From Fulverythrobacter ferritrahens (GTDB lineage Bacteria; Pseudomonadota; Alphaproteobacteria; Sphingomonadales; Sphingomonadaceae): DNA of 64,000 bases. The first letter of the stretch is position 1. Every line of letters begins with the position of its first letter. Positions 34,200-42,581 of the stretch are shown here, piece after piece. The DNA lies in contig NZ_JACDXU010000001.1 of assembly GCF_020539485.1 (NCBI RefSeq), positions 1,550,001 to 1,614,000 of the forward strand, written 5' to 3'. Both the position numbers and the translations under genes were made by a program. The notes beneath the pieces are model-generated. The model saw nothing but the letters and a program-made list of their open reading frames with translations. It did no database searches and had not been told where the DNA came from.

Positions 34200-34355
34200 T
34201 TTAACCCCTGATATGCAGAGTGGGAAACCTTGTCGGATTTCCGCTATCAGGAGTGGCGGTTGCCGTGCTGGCGCGCTGACGAACAAATAGTTGATTTTTC
34301 CGGCCGCGCCTCGCTCCAGAGGGGCTTTTGCAGGGCGCGGCCGGAAGGGGGCAGA

Positions 34356-35558
34356 TCAGGAAGTTGCCCGCAGCTTGGTGACCGGGGCAGACGGACCGCG
34401 TCGGCGATCCCATTCGGCCATATAGCGGTCGACCAGCCAGACGTTGAACTGGCGCTGCGCGTCTTCCTGCCAGCTATAACGGCCACGCGGCGCGAACTTG
34501 GAACCCAGTCCTTGCTGCACCAGAAGATCGGTGTGCAAATCCTGCGCGAAGATGGAATTCGTATAGTCGCTCGTCACCTTCGCCTTGGTTTCGAACAGCG
34601 GATCTTCCATCGCCTCGGGCAGATAGAGGCTGCCGAAGGTCACCTTATGCGTAGTGGCCGAATCCGCATCCATGATGATGTAGATCGCCACGTCATTGGT
34701 GATCACCAGCGAGAGGCTGGGCGGCAGGTTCACGAACAGCAGGCGGTTCTGTTCTTCCTCGGTGAGCTTGGGGAACACGGGGAACAGAGCCTTTTCCGTA
34801 GGATTGAAGGCGGCGTTCTTATGCAGCGTGCCGTTGAGGCGATAATAGCCGGCCGTGCCCTTGGGCACTTCGGGGAAGCTCGCCTTGGAACTGGGGATGT
34901 AATCGTGCAGCCCCTGATGCAGGCGGCTGGCGTGATAACCGTCATTGTTGTTTTCGAACTGGACCTTCCAGTTCCAGGCGAAGCTTTCGACAATCGGCGC
35001 GGGGCCGCGCAGCTTTTCCAGCTCGTAATTGGCGACCACCGGTTCCAGCGGAGCAAGGCGGGAAACGAGCGCCTCGGCTTCCGGATCGAAATTGACGAAG
35101 ACGAAGCCGTGCCAGGTTTCCACCTTCAGCTTCGGCAGATTGTTCTTCGCCTTGTCGAAATTGCAGGTCTTGTTCATCGCCGGGGCGCCGACCAGCTTGC
35201 CGTCCAGATCGTAGGTCCAGTGGTGATAGGGGCAGATGAAGGCGCGGGCATTGCCCTGCCCTTCTGCCACCAGCATCGCGCGGTGCTGACACACGGCTGA
35301 CATTGCCTGAAGATTGCCCTCGCGGTCGCGCGCAACGATGATCGGCTCGTTCGCGTGCGTGGCGGTGAAATAATCGCCTGCGGCGGGAACCCATTCCTCA
35401 CGTCCGACACAGAGCCATTCGCGATAGAACAGCGCCTCTTTCTCGAAGCGATAGAATTCGTCGCTCGTATAAAGCTCGGGCGGCAGCGTCTCTGCCTCTT
35501 CCGTGGGCTTCACCGAAGTGGCGAAGCTATCGAAGAACTGGTCGGTAAGAAGCGTCAT
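34356..35558 (-). CDS. Rieske aromatic ring-hydroxylating oxygenase, alpha subunit
   Basis: A 400-aa oxygenase subunit. The Rieske [2Fe-2S] cluster is held by C90-x-H92 and C109-x2-H112 (CQHRAMLV and CPYHHW). The mononuclear iron site is seen as D206, H209 and H214 in NNNDGYHASRLHQG. The start at ATG 35558 follows CGAGGAAACACA. These enzymes hydroxylate or demethylate aromatic and heterocyclic rings using a separate reductase and ferredoxin. No beta subunit, ferredoxin or reductase gene is adjacent, so electron donors must come from elsewhere. It is the first gene of the leftward catabolic unit. Confidence 0.92.
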   Translation of the reverse strand: MTLLTDQFFDSFATSVKPTEEAETLPPELYTSDEFYRFEKEALFYREWLCVGREEWVPAAGDYFTATHANEPIIVARDREGNLQAMSAVCQHRAMLVAEGQGNARAFICPYHHWTYDLDGKLVGAPAMNKTCNFDKAKNNLPKLKVETWHGFVFVNFDPEAEALVSRLAPLEPVVANYELEKLRGPAPIVESFAWNWKVQFENNNDGYHASRLHQGLHDYIPSSKASFPEVPKGTAGYYRLNGTLHKNAAFNPTEKALFPVFPKLTEEEQNRLLFVNLPPSLSLVITNDVAIYIIMDADSATTHKVTFGSLYLPEAMEDPLFETKAKVTSDYTNSIFAQDLHTDLLVQQGLGSKFAPRGRYSWQEDAQRQFNVWLVDRYMAEWDRRRGPSAPVTKLRATS

Positions 35559-35779
35559 TGTGTTTCCTCGATCCTGTGCATGCCAATGATGCAGCGCACA
35601 ATGCGAGTCTGGCAGGGGCTCGCGGGCGCGGCACTCAAAACGTCGAAAAATCGGGCCCGAATCCGACTTTCCGCGATGCAGCATAGGCAGCAAGCGCCTT
35701 CATGGCTTTGCAGTCTGCGAGCAAATTTTTGTCTGCCAGCAACCGGCATCTCATGCGCGCCGGTGCAAGTTCCTCTCCG

Positions 35780-37471
35780 TCAGCCGGGGCAATGCCCGGC
35801 TCTCTCCCCCTCTGCGGGGAAACGGATGACGAGGACTTCCGGACCGCCACTGTGCCCGGGCACCGGCATGATCCGGCCGCAGACAATGCCCTGCCTGATT
35901 GCGGCGGCGTAGCGGGAATATTCACGGGGAAACCGTGCCTTGTCCTGCCGATAAGTCGCCTCGTGCGAGAAGATGGCGTAATCCGCACGGCAACTGGGCA
36001 GGCGATTTTCATCGACATGGGCATAGTCCACCACCGGGCTTCCCTGCCGCGAGCGATCGACATCCTCCTCGGAAATCTGACCTTTCAGAGCGGCGCGGGC
36101 ATCCACGCAACCCGCGGTGCCGAGGGGAAAAGTGATTTTCCATGGGCCCTGCATCAGGTCCAGCGCGGCATGTTCCACCAATATCGTGGATCCTGCCGGG
36201 ATGTGAGTGCGAGCCCAGGCGGTGGCGATCTGGCGGGTATCGTGACGGCGTTCTTCGGCTCGGGCCTGCGCGGTAACCAGCATCGGGAGCGCTAGGGCGA
36301 CCATGGCGACCAGCGATCCCAGCTGGGCGAGGCGTAGCTTTCCGTCAAGAATCCGCGCCAGTCCCGGCCCCGCGACCCATCCTAGCCCCAGCGCGAAGAA
36401 GGGCAGCACCGGCACCAGCCATCGCTCCCACAGCAGATGCTGGGTCGAAATAACGACCAGAAAAGCCAGAAACCCGGGGCATACGGCAATCAGCCAGATA
36501 CGATCTCTCACCATGCCTCCAACGATACCTATCGCCGCGAGTATGAGACCGAGCGCGCCCATAGAGCCCGCCAGAGGCGTGGATATATACCAGAAAAGAT
36601 TAGCCCAGAATCCTTCGCCCGTCGCGCCGGGATGGAAGGGCCGTGCCTCCCCCGAAAGGTCACGCAAGACGATATCGTAGCTGAAGATCAGGAAGGGCGA
36701 GACGGCGAACAATGCAAGCCCCGCCACTGCTGGCATCAGCAGCACCAGTCGCCGGTCTGCCCCCTGTTTCGCTACGCTGTAGAGCGCGGCGACGAAAGGG
36801 CAGAGCCCCACAAGGGCGGCGGGCCATTTGGTAGCACAGGCCAGTCCGGCGAAGATGCCCGCCAGCACGTAATAGCGCAGCCTGCCGTCCTGCAGGATAG
36901 CAATCGCCTGCAACACGCAGAGCAGCATGAAAAAGCTGGCCTGCACATCGGTGCGGATCACCTGCGACCATGAGATGTGGACCGCATTCACCGCCAGAAA
37001 CAGCGCCGCGGCCAACCCAGCCCGCTGACCCCAAAGACGCTTGCCGATCAGATAGACCAGCCAGACGCAGGCAACGCCATTGGCCACGATGAACAGCCGC
37101 GCGGGCAGGAATACGATGCCCGGATCGAGATGCACCGCAGCCGCGAAATCCGGCAGATCGGCAAAGCGTCCGCTCAGCAGGCCAAAGGCAGCCACCGCCA
37201 CCATCACCAGCGCCAGGCTGTAAAGCGTGATCGTGCCCGGATGGCCGAACCATTGCGGATTCAGCGATCCGCGGGCCAGCATGTCATAGGCCTTCATCAT
37301 GAAAAGCGGCTCGTCCGGGTCGTTCAGCGCGGGCAGGCCGAAGCCCACGCCATCCACCCTCAGCCATGCCGCAAGGCACAGGATCGCGATGATCGGCCCG
37401 TAGGCGACCCAGAGGCGCGACAGGCGGTTACGGTTAGGCGTGGATGAGTTCGTCATAGTGCTGAAGGACAT
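35780..37471 (-). CDS. Membrane glycosyltransferase, GT39/ArnT-like
   Basis: A multi-spanning protein of about 563 aa. After the first helix comes the loop DGVGFGLPALNDPDEPLF, whose acidic D-x-D/E pattern is typical of GT-C enzymes that use polyprenyl-phosphate sugars. A dozen hydrophobic helices follow, then a soluble periplasmic tail from about residue 430. It would transfer a sugar in the periplasm. Start choice is uncertain: ATG 37471 or 37456, neither with a clear ribosome site. The rfbF start at 37486 is divergent only 14-29 nt away, leaving little room for promoters. Confidence 0.75.
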   Translation of the reverse strand: MSFSTMTNSSTPNRNRLSRLWVAYGPIIAILCLAAWLRVDGVGFGLPALNDPDEPLFMMKAYDMLARGSLNPQWFGHPGTITLYSLALVMVAVAAFGLLSGRFADLPDFAAAVHLDPGIVFLPARLFIVANGVACVWLVYLIGKRLWGQRAGLAAALFLAVNAVHISWSQVIRTDVQASFFMLLCVLQAIAILQDGRLRYYVLAGIFAGLACATKWPAALVGLCPFVAALYSVAKQGADRRLVLLMPAVAGLALFAVSPFLIFSYDIVLRDLSGEARPFHPGATGEGFWANLFWYISTPLAGSMGALGLILAAIGIVGGMVRDRIWLIAVCPGFLAFLVVISTQHLLWERWLVPVLPFFALGLGWVAGPGLARILDGKLRLAQLGSLVAMVALALPMLVTAQARAEERRHDTRQIATAWARTHIPAGSTILVEHAALDLMQGPWKITFPLGTAGCVDARAALKGQISEEDVDRSRQGSPVVDYAHVDENRLPSCRADYAIFSHEATYRQDKARFPREYSRYAAAIRQGIVCGRIMPVPGHSGGPEVLVIRFPAEGERAGHCPG

Positions 37472-37485
37472 GACGTGGAGGTTCA

Positions 37486-38259
37486 ATGCAAACCGTAATT
37501 CTGGCCGGCGGCCTTGGCACCCGCATCGGCGAGGAAACCGCAACCCGGCCCAAGCCGATGGTGGAAATCGGCGGGATGCCGATCCTGTGGCACATCATGA
37601 AGATATATTCCGCTGCCGGGTTCAACGATTTCGTGATCTGCCTGGGCTACAAGGGTTACGTCATCAAGGAATTCTTCGCGAATTACTTCCTCCAGACGTC
37701 CGATGTGACCATCGACCTGCGCAACGGCAACGGCATGGAAATCCACAATGCCCGCAGCGAGCCCTGGCGCATCACGCTGGTGGAAACCGGAGCGGACACC
37801 ATGACCGGCGGCCGGCTTGCCGCCGTGCGCCCCTATCTCGATCCTGAAGAGCCCTTCTGCTTCACTTATGGTGACGGCGTGGCCGATATCGACATTGCCG
37901 CACTGGTGAAGTTCCACAAGAGCCACGGCAAGCGCGCCACCATTACCTCGGTCTCCCCTCCGGGCCGCTTCGGCGCGCTGGCCTTCGACAAGGATCGTGT
38001 CACCGGCTTCAGGGAAAAACCCAACGGCGATGGCGGGCGGATCAATGGCGGCTTCTTCGTGGCCGATCCTTCCGTGCTCGATCTGGTGGATGGGCCCCAT
38101 GTGCCATGGGAATCGGAACCGCTGGAAAGGCTGGCCGACGCGGGGGAACTGATGGGCTATCGCCATGAAGGTTTCTGGCAACCGATGGATACGCTGCGCG
38201 ACAAGCTACACCTCGAAGACCTCTGGAACAGCGGGAGCGCACCGTGGAAGCGCTGGTGA
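37486..38259 (+). CDS. rfbF: Glucose-1-phosphate cytidylyltransferase
   Basis: A 257-aa nucleotidyltransferase with the opening MQTVILAGGLGTRIGEETATRPKPMVEIGGMP, in which GGLGTR binds the nucleotide and the KPM lysine the sugar phosphate. RPKPMVEIGG and FCFTYGDGVADIDI are RfbF features, separating it from RmlA. It makes CDP-glucose from CTP and glucose-1-phosphate. The ATG follows GTGGAGGTTCA. Its end overlaps the start of rfbG by 16 nt, so the two enzymes are made together. Confidence 0.93.
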   Translation: MQTVILAGGLGTRIGEETATRPKPMVEIGGMPILWHIMKIYSAAGFNDFVICLGYKGYVIKEFFANYFLQTSDVTIDLRNGNGMEIHNARSEPWRITLVETGADTMTGGRLAAVRPYLDPEEPFCFTYGDGVADIDIAALVKFHKSHGKRATITSVSPPGRFGALAFDKDRVTGFREKPNGDGGRINGGFFVADPSVLDLVDGPHVPWESEPLERLADAGELMGYRHEGFWQPMDTLRDKLHLEDLWNSGSAPWKRW

Positions 38260-39365
38260 ACCCCGTCTGGGCAGGGCGCCGGGTCTTCCTTACCGGCCAT
38301 ACGGGCTTCAAGGGCAGCTGGCTGGCCCTGTGGCTGCAAGCCATGGGAGCAAAGGTCACCGGCTATTCTCTACCCGCCCCCACGCGGCCCAGCCTGTTCG
38401 ACAAGGCGCGCGTGGCCGATAGGCTGCACCACATCGAGGGCGACATTCGCGATGCCGGGGCGCTTTCGGCCGCCGTGGCACAAGCCCGGCCCGAGGTGAT
38501 CTTCCATCTGGCCGCCCAGCCGCTGGTGCGCCTGTCCTATGAAGATCCCGCAGGGACCTATGCCACCAATGTAATGGGCACGGTAAACCTGCTGGAAGCC
38601 GCGCGGGCCACGCCCGGTGTCCGGGCCATCGTCGCCATCACCAGCGACAAATGCTATGAAAACCGCGAATGGCACTGGCCCTATCGCGAAGAGGATCCGA
38701 TGGGCGGCCACGATCCCTATTCCAGCAGCAAGGGCTGCTGCGAACTAGTGATTTCGGCATGGCGCCGGTCGTTCTTTTCGGATGAAGGCCCCCTGCTCGC
38801 TTCCGGTCGGGCCGGCAATGTGATCGGCGGCGGGGACTGGGCAACGGATCGCCTTATCCCCGATCTGGTCCGCGCCTTCGAGGCAGGCGCCGCGCCGCTG
38901 ATCCGTTCCCCCCATTCGGTGCGCCCCTGGCAGCACGTGCTGGAGGCCCTGCGCGGCTACATCATGCTGGCAGAGCGCCTGCTGGAGGGAGAACGCGGCT
39001 TTGGCGAAGGCTGGAATTTCGGCCCCTTGGAAGAAGACGCCCAGCCCGTGCGCTGGATCGTGGACCGGATGCAGGCCCGCTGGGGCGGCACCGTTCCGGC
39101 GAAGCGCCAGAGCGGCTTCCACCCGCATGAGGCCGGGCTGCTGCGGCTCGATTGTTCCAAGGCGCGCAACCTGCTGGGCTGGAAACCCGCCCTCCCCCTC
39201 GAAGCCGCACTCGACTGGATCGTCGAATGGCACAAGGCCGTGGGCAGCGGGGCCGATGCGCGCGAGGTTACGCTCGCCCAGATCGATCGTTACGCCCGGC
39301 TGAGTGCCATGGGTGAAATGACGGATGTGGCCCCGCAGCGGCTTGCCGTAGCCGGGGGCGTTTAG
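38244..39365 (+). CDS. rfbG: CDP-glucose 4,6-dehydratase
   Basis: A 373-aa extended SDR with cofactor motif TGHTGFKGSW, ITSDKCYENREW containing the active-site threonine/aspartate region, and YSSSKGCCE supplying catalytic Tyr-x3-Lys. GRAGNVIGGGDWATDRLIPD and RPWQHVLE are typical RfbG blocks. It converts CDP-glucose to CDP-4-keto-6-deoxyglucose, the entry point to CDP-linked deoxy and branched sugars. It starts at GTG 38244 inside rfbF. The next step enzyme RfbH (C3 dehydratase) is not in the window. Confidence 0.93.
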   Translation: MEALVNPVWAGRRVFLTGHTGFKGSWLALWLQAMGAKVTGYSLPAPTRPSLFDKARVADRLHHIEGDIRDAGALSAAVAQARPEVIFHLAAQPLVRLSYEDPAGTYATNVMGTVNLLEAARATPGVRAIVAITSDKCYENREWHWPYREEDPMGGHDPYSSSKGCCELVISAWRRSFFSDEGPLLASGRAGNVIGGGDWATDRLIPDLVRAFEAGAAPLIRSPHSVRPWQHVLEALRGYIMLAERLLEGERGFGEGWNFGPLEEDAQPVRWIVDRMQARWGGTVPAKRQSGFHPHEAGLLRLDCSKARNLLGWKPALPLEAALDWIVEWHKAVGSGADAREVTLAQIDRYARLSAMGEMTDVAPQRLAVAGGV

Positions 39366-39382
39366 GCGGAAGAGAACTCCCC

Positions 39383-39420
39383 AAGTTCGTCATCCCAGCG
39401 AAAACTGGGATGACGAACTT
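39383..39420. repeat. Perfect 16-bp palindrome between convergent genes
   Basis: AAGTTCGTCATCCCAG and its exact complement flank the loop CGAAAA. It is related to the CGTCATTCCC repeats elsewhere in the window and could act as a bidirectional terminator for rfbG and the methyltransferase gene. Confidence 0.7.
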
Positions 39421-39445
39421 GCGCAAACTCTCTCCAGTATAACCA

Positions 39446-40357
39446 TCACCCCCGCGCCATCGTGATCATATTGCCCAGCTTGAGCCCAAGCGAGGTTCGG
39501 GGCGCCGGCAGGCGATCCAGCTTCACTCCGATCGCCCTGCCCGCTTCCTTGACCAGAAAGTCGATCGGGAAATAATTGGTACTGCGCGCCACCGCTGCCG
39601 AGGAATAGCCGGCCCGGTCGAGCATTGCGGCAATGGACGCCGGGCTGAACAATTGCGGATGCTGCAGGCAATAGGGCGGCCATTTGGGGCCCAGCACCTT
39701 GCTGAGCAACGATGCTTCATTATGCGTAACGATCATCAGCACCCCGCCAGGGCGCAGCTTGGCATGGATCTGTTTCAGCATCGCCATGGGGTCCAGCAGA
39801 TGATCCAGCACATGGATCATGGCAGCAAGTCCGATAGACCCGTCAGGAACGGGCGACAGATCCGTCATGTCGGCAAACACACGGGCCGGGAACGGCATCA
39901 CGGCCTGAGCGAGACTTTTGTGCACCACGCGATTGGGCTCGAACAGCCAGAACTCATTGAAGCGTCCGTCCTGCGCGGCCTGAGCCGCGACATAGCCCAC
40001 ATCCGGGCCGATCTCCAGATAACCGCCGCCCGGCACATCGGCCTTCCTCGCCGCCTCGAAATAGCCGCGCTGCGTGGCTTCCAGCGAAGCCGAAGGCACC
40101 ATTTCCATGTTTGGCGCGAGCTCGGAATAGAGATCCGCCAATTGCTCCTCATAGAAGAAATGCGGCGCATAGAGCAGCCCGCATGCGGTGCAGCGGCGAT
40201 ACGAAAAGAACAGCTTGGAATCGTGGAAGCCCGACCAGAACGGGCGGAGTTCTTCCGACGAGAGAGTTTCCGCGGCAGGTTTGCTCACCACGCCGCCAGA
40301 CACCTCCTGATGCCCGCAATTGGGGCATGAACGCTGCAGAAAACCCGACAAGTTCAA
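39446..40357 (-). CDS. Class I SAM-dependent methyltransferase
   Basis: A 303-aa protein. The N-terminus carries two Cys pairs (CPNCGH and CTACGL) like a small zinc ribbon, followed by a methyltransferase domain with the SAM motif GGYLEIGPDVGYVAAQ and the later HVLDHLLDPMAMLKQIHAKLRPGG. This layout, zinc ribbon then methyltransferase, is seen in sugar C-methyltransferases acting on nucleotide-linked 4-ketosugars. In this cluster it may C- or O-methylate the CDP-sugar. It is the last gene of the leftward operon and overlaps gtrA by 4 nt. Confidence 0.83.
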   Translation of the reverse strand: MNLSGFLQRSCPNCGHQEVSGGVVSKPAAETLSSEELRPFWSGFHDSKLFFSYRRCTACGLLYAPHFFYEEQLADLYSELAPNMEMVPSASLEATQRGYFEAARKADVPGGGYLEIGPDVGYVAAQAAQDGRFNEFWLFEPNRVVHKSLAQAVMPFPARVFADMTDLSPVPDGSIGLAAMIHVLDHLLDPMAMLKQIHAKLRPGGVLMIVTHNEASLLSKVLGPKWPPYCLQHPQLFSPASIAAMLDRAGYSSAAVARSTNYFPIDFLVKEAGRAIGVKLDRLPAPRTSLGLKLGNMITMARG

Positions 40358-40761
40358 TCCTCCCTGCGTCGGAAGCTGAAGCGGCTGTGCCAGAAATAGC
40401 TGCCGAAGATCACGATGGCGGTGAAACCGATCTGCGCGATGTCCGGGCGCACTCCGCCCAGTTCCACCAGCACGGGCAAAACCGCCCAGTTCGCCGCGTA
40501 GTTGATGACGTAGAAGCTGGAAAAAGTGACGAATTCCTGCACCACATTGCCCTGTGTGCGAAACACGCCCAGCTTGTAGGTGAAGAAGGCGAACAGCAGG
40601 CAGACCACTTGCGCGATACCCAGCGCCTGCAAATAATGCTCATGGAAATAGGGCACGAGCCAGACCAGCGCCGGATAGAACGCCAGTCCGAGCGCGGTGT
40701 TCACGCCCCCTGCCACCAGGAAGCGGAAGGGCCGGCTGCCGAGGAGCGCTGCCTTGCTCAT
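40354..40761 (-). CDS. gtrA: GtrA-family membrane protein
   Basis: A 135-aa protein with four hydrophobic helices. The opening FRFLVAGGVNTALGLAFYPAL and FFTYKLGVFRT are GtrA hallmarks. GtrA proteins are thought to flip polyprenyl-phosphate sugars across the inner membrane for periplasmic glycosyltransferases. It overlaps the ThDP-enzyme stop and the methyltransferase start by 4 nt each. With the GtrB-like transferase at 44913-45863 and a membrane GT-C enzyme it would complete a three-part side-chain glycosylation system. Confidence 0.87.
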   Translation of the reverse strand: MSKAALLGSRPFRFLVAGGVNTALGLAFYPALVWLVPYFHEHYLQALGIAQVVCLLFAFFTYKLGVFRTQGNVVQEFVTFSSFYVINYAANWAVLPVLVELGGVRPDIAQIGFTAIVIFGSYFWHSRFSFRRRED

Positions 40762-42581
40762 TCGTCTTCCATCAGCTCGATCCGCATGTTCTCGCGCAGC
40801 ACCTCGCGCGGGAGGAAGGGCGAGAGGTCTTCCAGCGCGGGCGAGGTAATGCGCCCGTCGGGATGAGACTTCGCGCCCAGCTTGGGTGCGAAAGACACAT
40901 CCTCATCCACGAACAGTTCGCACAGAACCGGGCCTTCCGTGGCCAACGCGGCAGAGACGGCACCGGGCAGTTCGTTGTGGGAGCGGGCACTGAAATAGGC
41001 GAAGCCGAAGGCATCGGCCAGCCGCGAGAATTCCGGGAAGGTGACGTTGCTCTTGGGCCCGCCGCCCACTTCGACCCCGTTGAAGAAATTGCGGTGCGTC
41101 TGGAAGATCGAGACATAACCCGAATTGTTGATCACGAAGACCTTCACCGGCAGGCCATAACCGGCAATCGTCTGCATCTCCTGCAGGTTCATCATGATGC
41201 TGCCGTCGCCCGCGAGCGCAACCACCCGGCGCGTACCTCCTGTGGCCGCGCATACGCCGATGGCGGCGGGCAGATCATAGCCCATGGTGGCGCAACCCGA
41301 ATTGGTCCACAGCCGCTGTCCCTGCCGGATATGGGCCGTCTGGAACCCGATCACGCAGGCGCTGCCATTGCCGGTGACCACCACATCGTCATCCCCCAGC
41401 TGGCTGAACACCTCGTCCAGCGCGACATAGGGGTGCATCAGCTGCGAATGGCTGAGATATTCGGGCTGGACCACCGGGAAGCGCCGCACGCGCTCCCGCG
41501 ACCATTCCAGCCATTCCTTGTGGGCCTCGGTTGGCCCTTCATAGGCGGCGGCCAGCAATTCGGGGAGCAGGTCCGCCAGATCGGCGACTATCGGCATGTC
41601 GGGCACGACACTGGGCTTGCGCAGTTCCAGCGGATCGATGTCCACCCAGATCTTGAACGCCTCACGCGCGAAGCTCCGCCAATTATAGCTTACCTGCCGG
41701 ATATTGAGCCGGCTGCCGAGCACCAGCAGCAGATCAGCGCTTTGCGTCACCATGTTCCCGCCCCGGTCCCCCACGGTGCCGGGCTTGCCGCAATTGAGTG
41801 GATGATCGGTCCACAGCGCATCATGCGCGTTCCAGCCCGTGACGACCGGAATACCGAGCTTCTCGATCAGCTGGAGGAACAGCTCATGCGCGCCGCTCAG
41901 CCGCACCCCCCCGCCCGCGAAGACGACCGGCCGCCTGGCCGAGGCGACCAGCGCGAGGATGGCTGCTGCCGAAGCGGGCAGATCGGTCTGCTTCCACGGT
42001 TCGTCCAGCTCAACCGGATCGAAACCGGGCAGCAGATCGTCAGGATCGATCTTCGCTGCCTGCACGTCCAGCGGAATATCCAGCCATACCGGGCCGGGCC
42101 GGCCGCTTTTCGCCAGATAGATCGCCTTTTCGAGGTGGTAGCGGATCGAGCGCGGATCGGTGACCATCACTGCATATTTCGTGACCGGGCGGACAATCGG
42201 CTCGATATCCAGTTCCTGGTCGCCATATTGGCGCAGCGGCAGGCCGGTGTGGCGCACCGTGGTTTCCATCTTCACCTGGCCGGAAATCACCACCATGCCG
42301 ATGGAATCGACATAGGCGCCATAGACGCCGGTGATCGCATTGGTTCCGCCGGGGCCGGAGGTGACATTCACCACCGCCAGCCTGTTGGTCAGCCGGTAAT
42401 AGGCCTCTGCCGCCATGGCCAGCGCCTGTTCGTGGTGAGTGAAAGTGGTCTTCAGGCCCGGATGCGTGCCCAGCGAATGGTTGAGGTGCATCGCCCCGCC
42501 GCCGGTCAGCATGAAGACATCGGCAATGCCATGCTCCACCAGCGTCTGCGCCACCCAGTCGGAAAGTTTGATCGTGCTCAC
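40758..42581 (-). CDS. Thiamine diphosphate-dependent enzyme, acetolactate synthase-like
   Basis: A 607-aa protein with the three-domain acetohydroxyacid synthase layout: N-terminal pyrimidine domain with catalytic E51 in THHEQALAMAAEAY, central domain (RPVVFAGGGVRLSGA), and C-terminal domain with the ThDP motif AGDGSIMMN...VINNSGY starting near residue 457. GTG 42581 overlaps the epimerase stop (GTGA) as at the other junctions of this operon; ATG 42590 is an alternative, and the long open extension further upstream lies inside the epimerase gene. Surrounded by sugar genes and beside rfbFG, it may transfer a pyruvate-derived acetyl unit to a CDP-ketosugar, as YerE does in yersiniose synthesis, rather than make branched amino acids. 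Confidence 0.85.
   Translation of the reverse strand: MSTIKLSDWVAQTLVEHGIADVFMLTGGGAMHLNHSLGTHPGLKTTFTHHEQALAMAAEAYYRLTNRLAVVNVTSGPGGTNAITGVYGAYVDSIGMVVISGQVKMETTVRHTGLPLRQYGDQELDIEPIVRPVTKYAVMVTDPRSIRYHLEKAIYLAKSGRPGPVWLDIPLDVQAAKIDPDDLLPGFDPVELDEPWKQTDLPASAAAILALVASARRPVVFAGGGVRLSGAHELFLQLIEKLGIPVVTGWNAHDALWTDHPLNCGKPGTVGDRGGNMVTQSADLLLVLGSRLNIRQVSYNWRSFAREAFKIWVDIDPLELRKPSVVPDMPIVADLADLLPELLAAAYEGPTEAHKEWLEWSRERVRRFPVVQPEYLSHSQLMHPYVALDEVFSQLGDDDVVVTGNGSACVIGFQTAHIRQGQRLWTNSGCATMGYDLPAAIGVCAATGGTRRVVALAGDGSIMMNLQEMQTIAGYGLPVKVFVINNSGYVSIFQTHRNFFNGVEVGGGPKSNVTFPEFSRLADAFGFAYFSARSHNELPGAVSAALATEGPVLCELFVDEDVSFAPKLGAKSHPDGRITSPALEDLSPFLPREVLRENMRIELMEDE

Noticed and set aside
40758-42581. Plain acetolactate synthase (ilvB) for branched amino acids
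   Set aside because: No small subunit gene follows, and all neighbours are sugar or export genes, so a housekeeping ilvB role is less likely, although not excluded.
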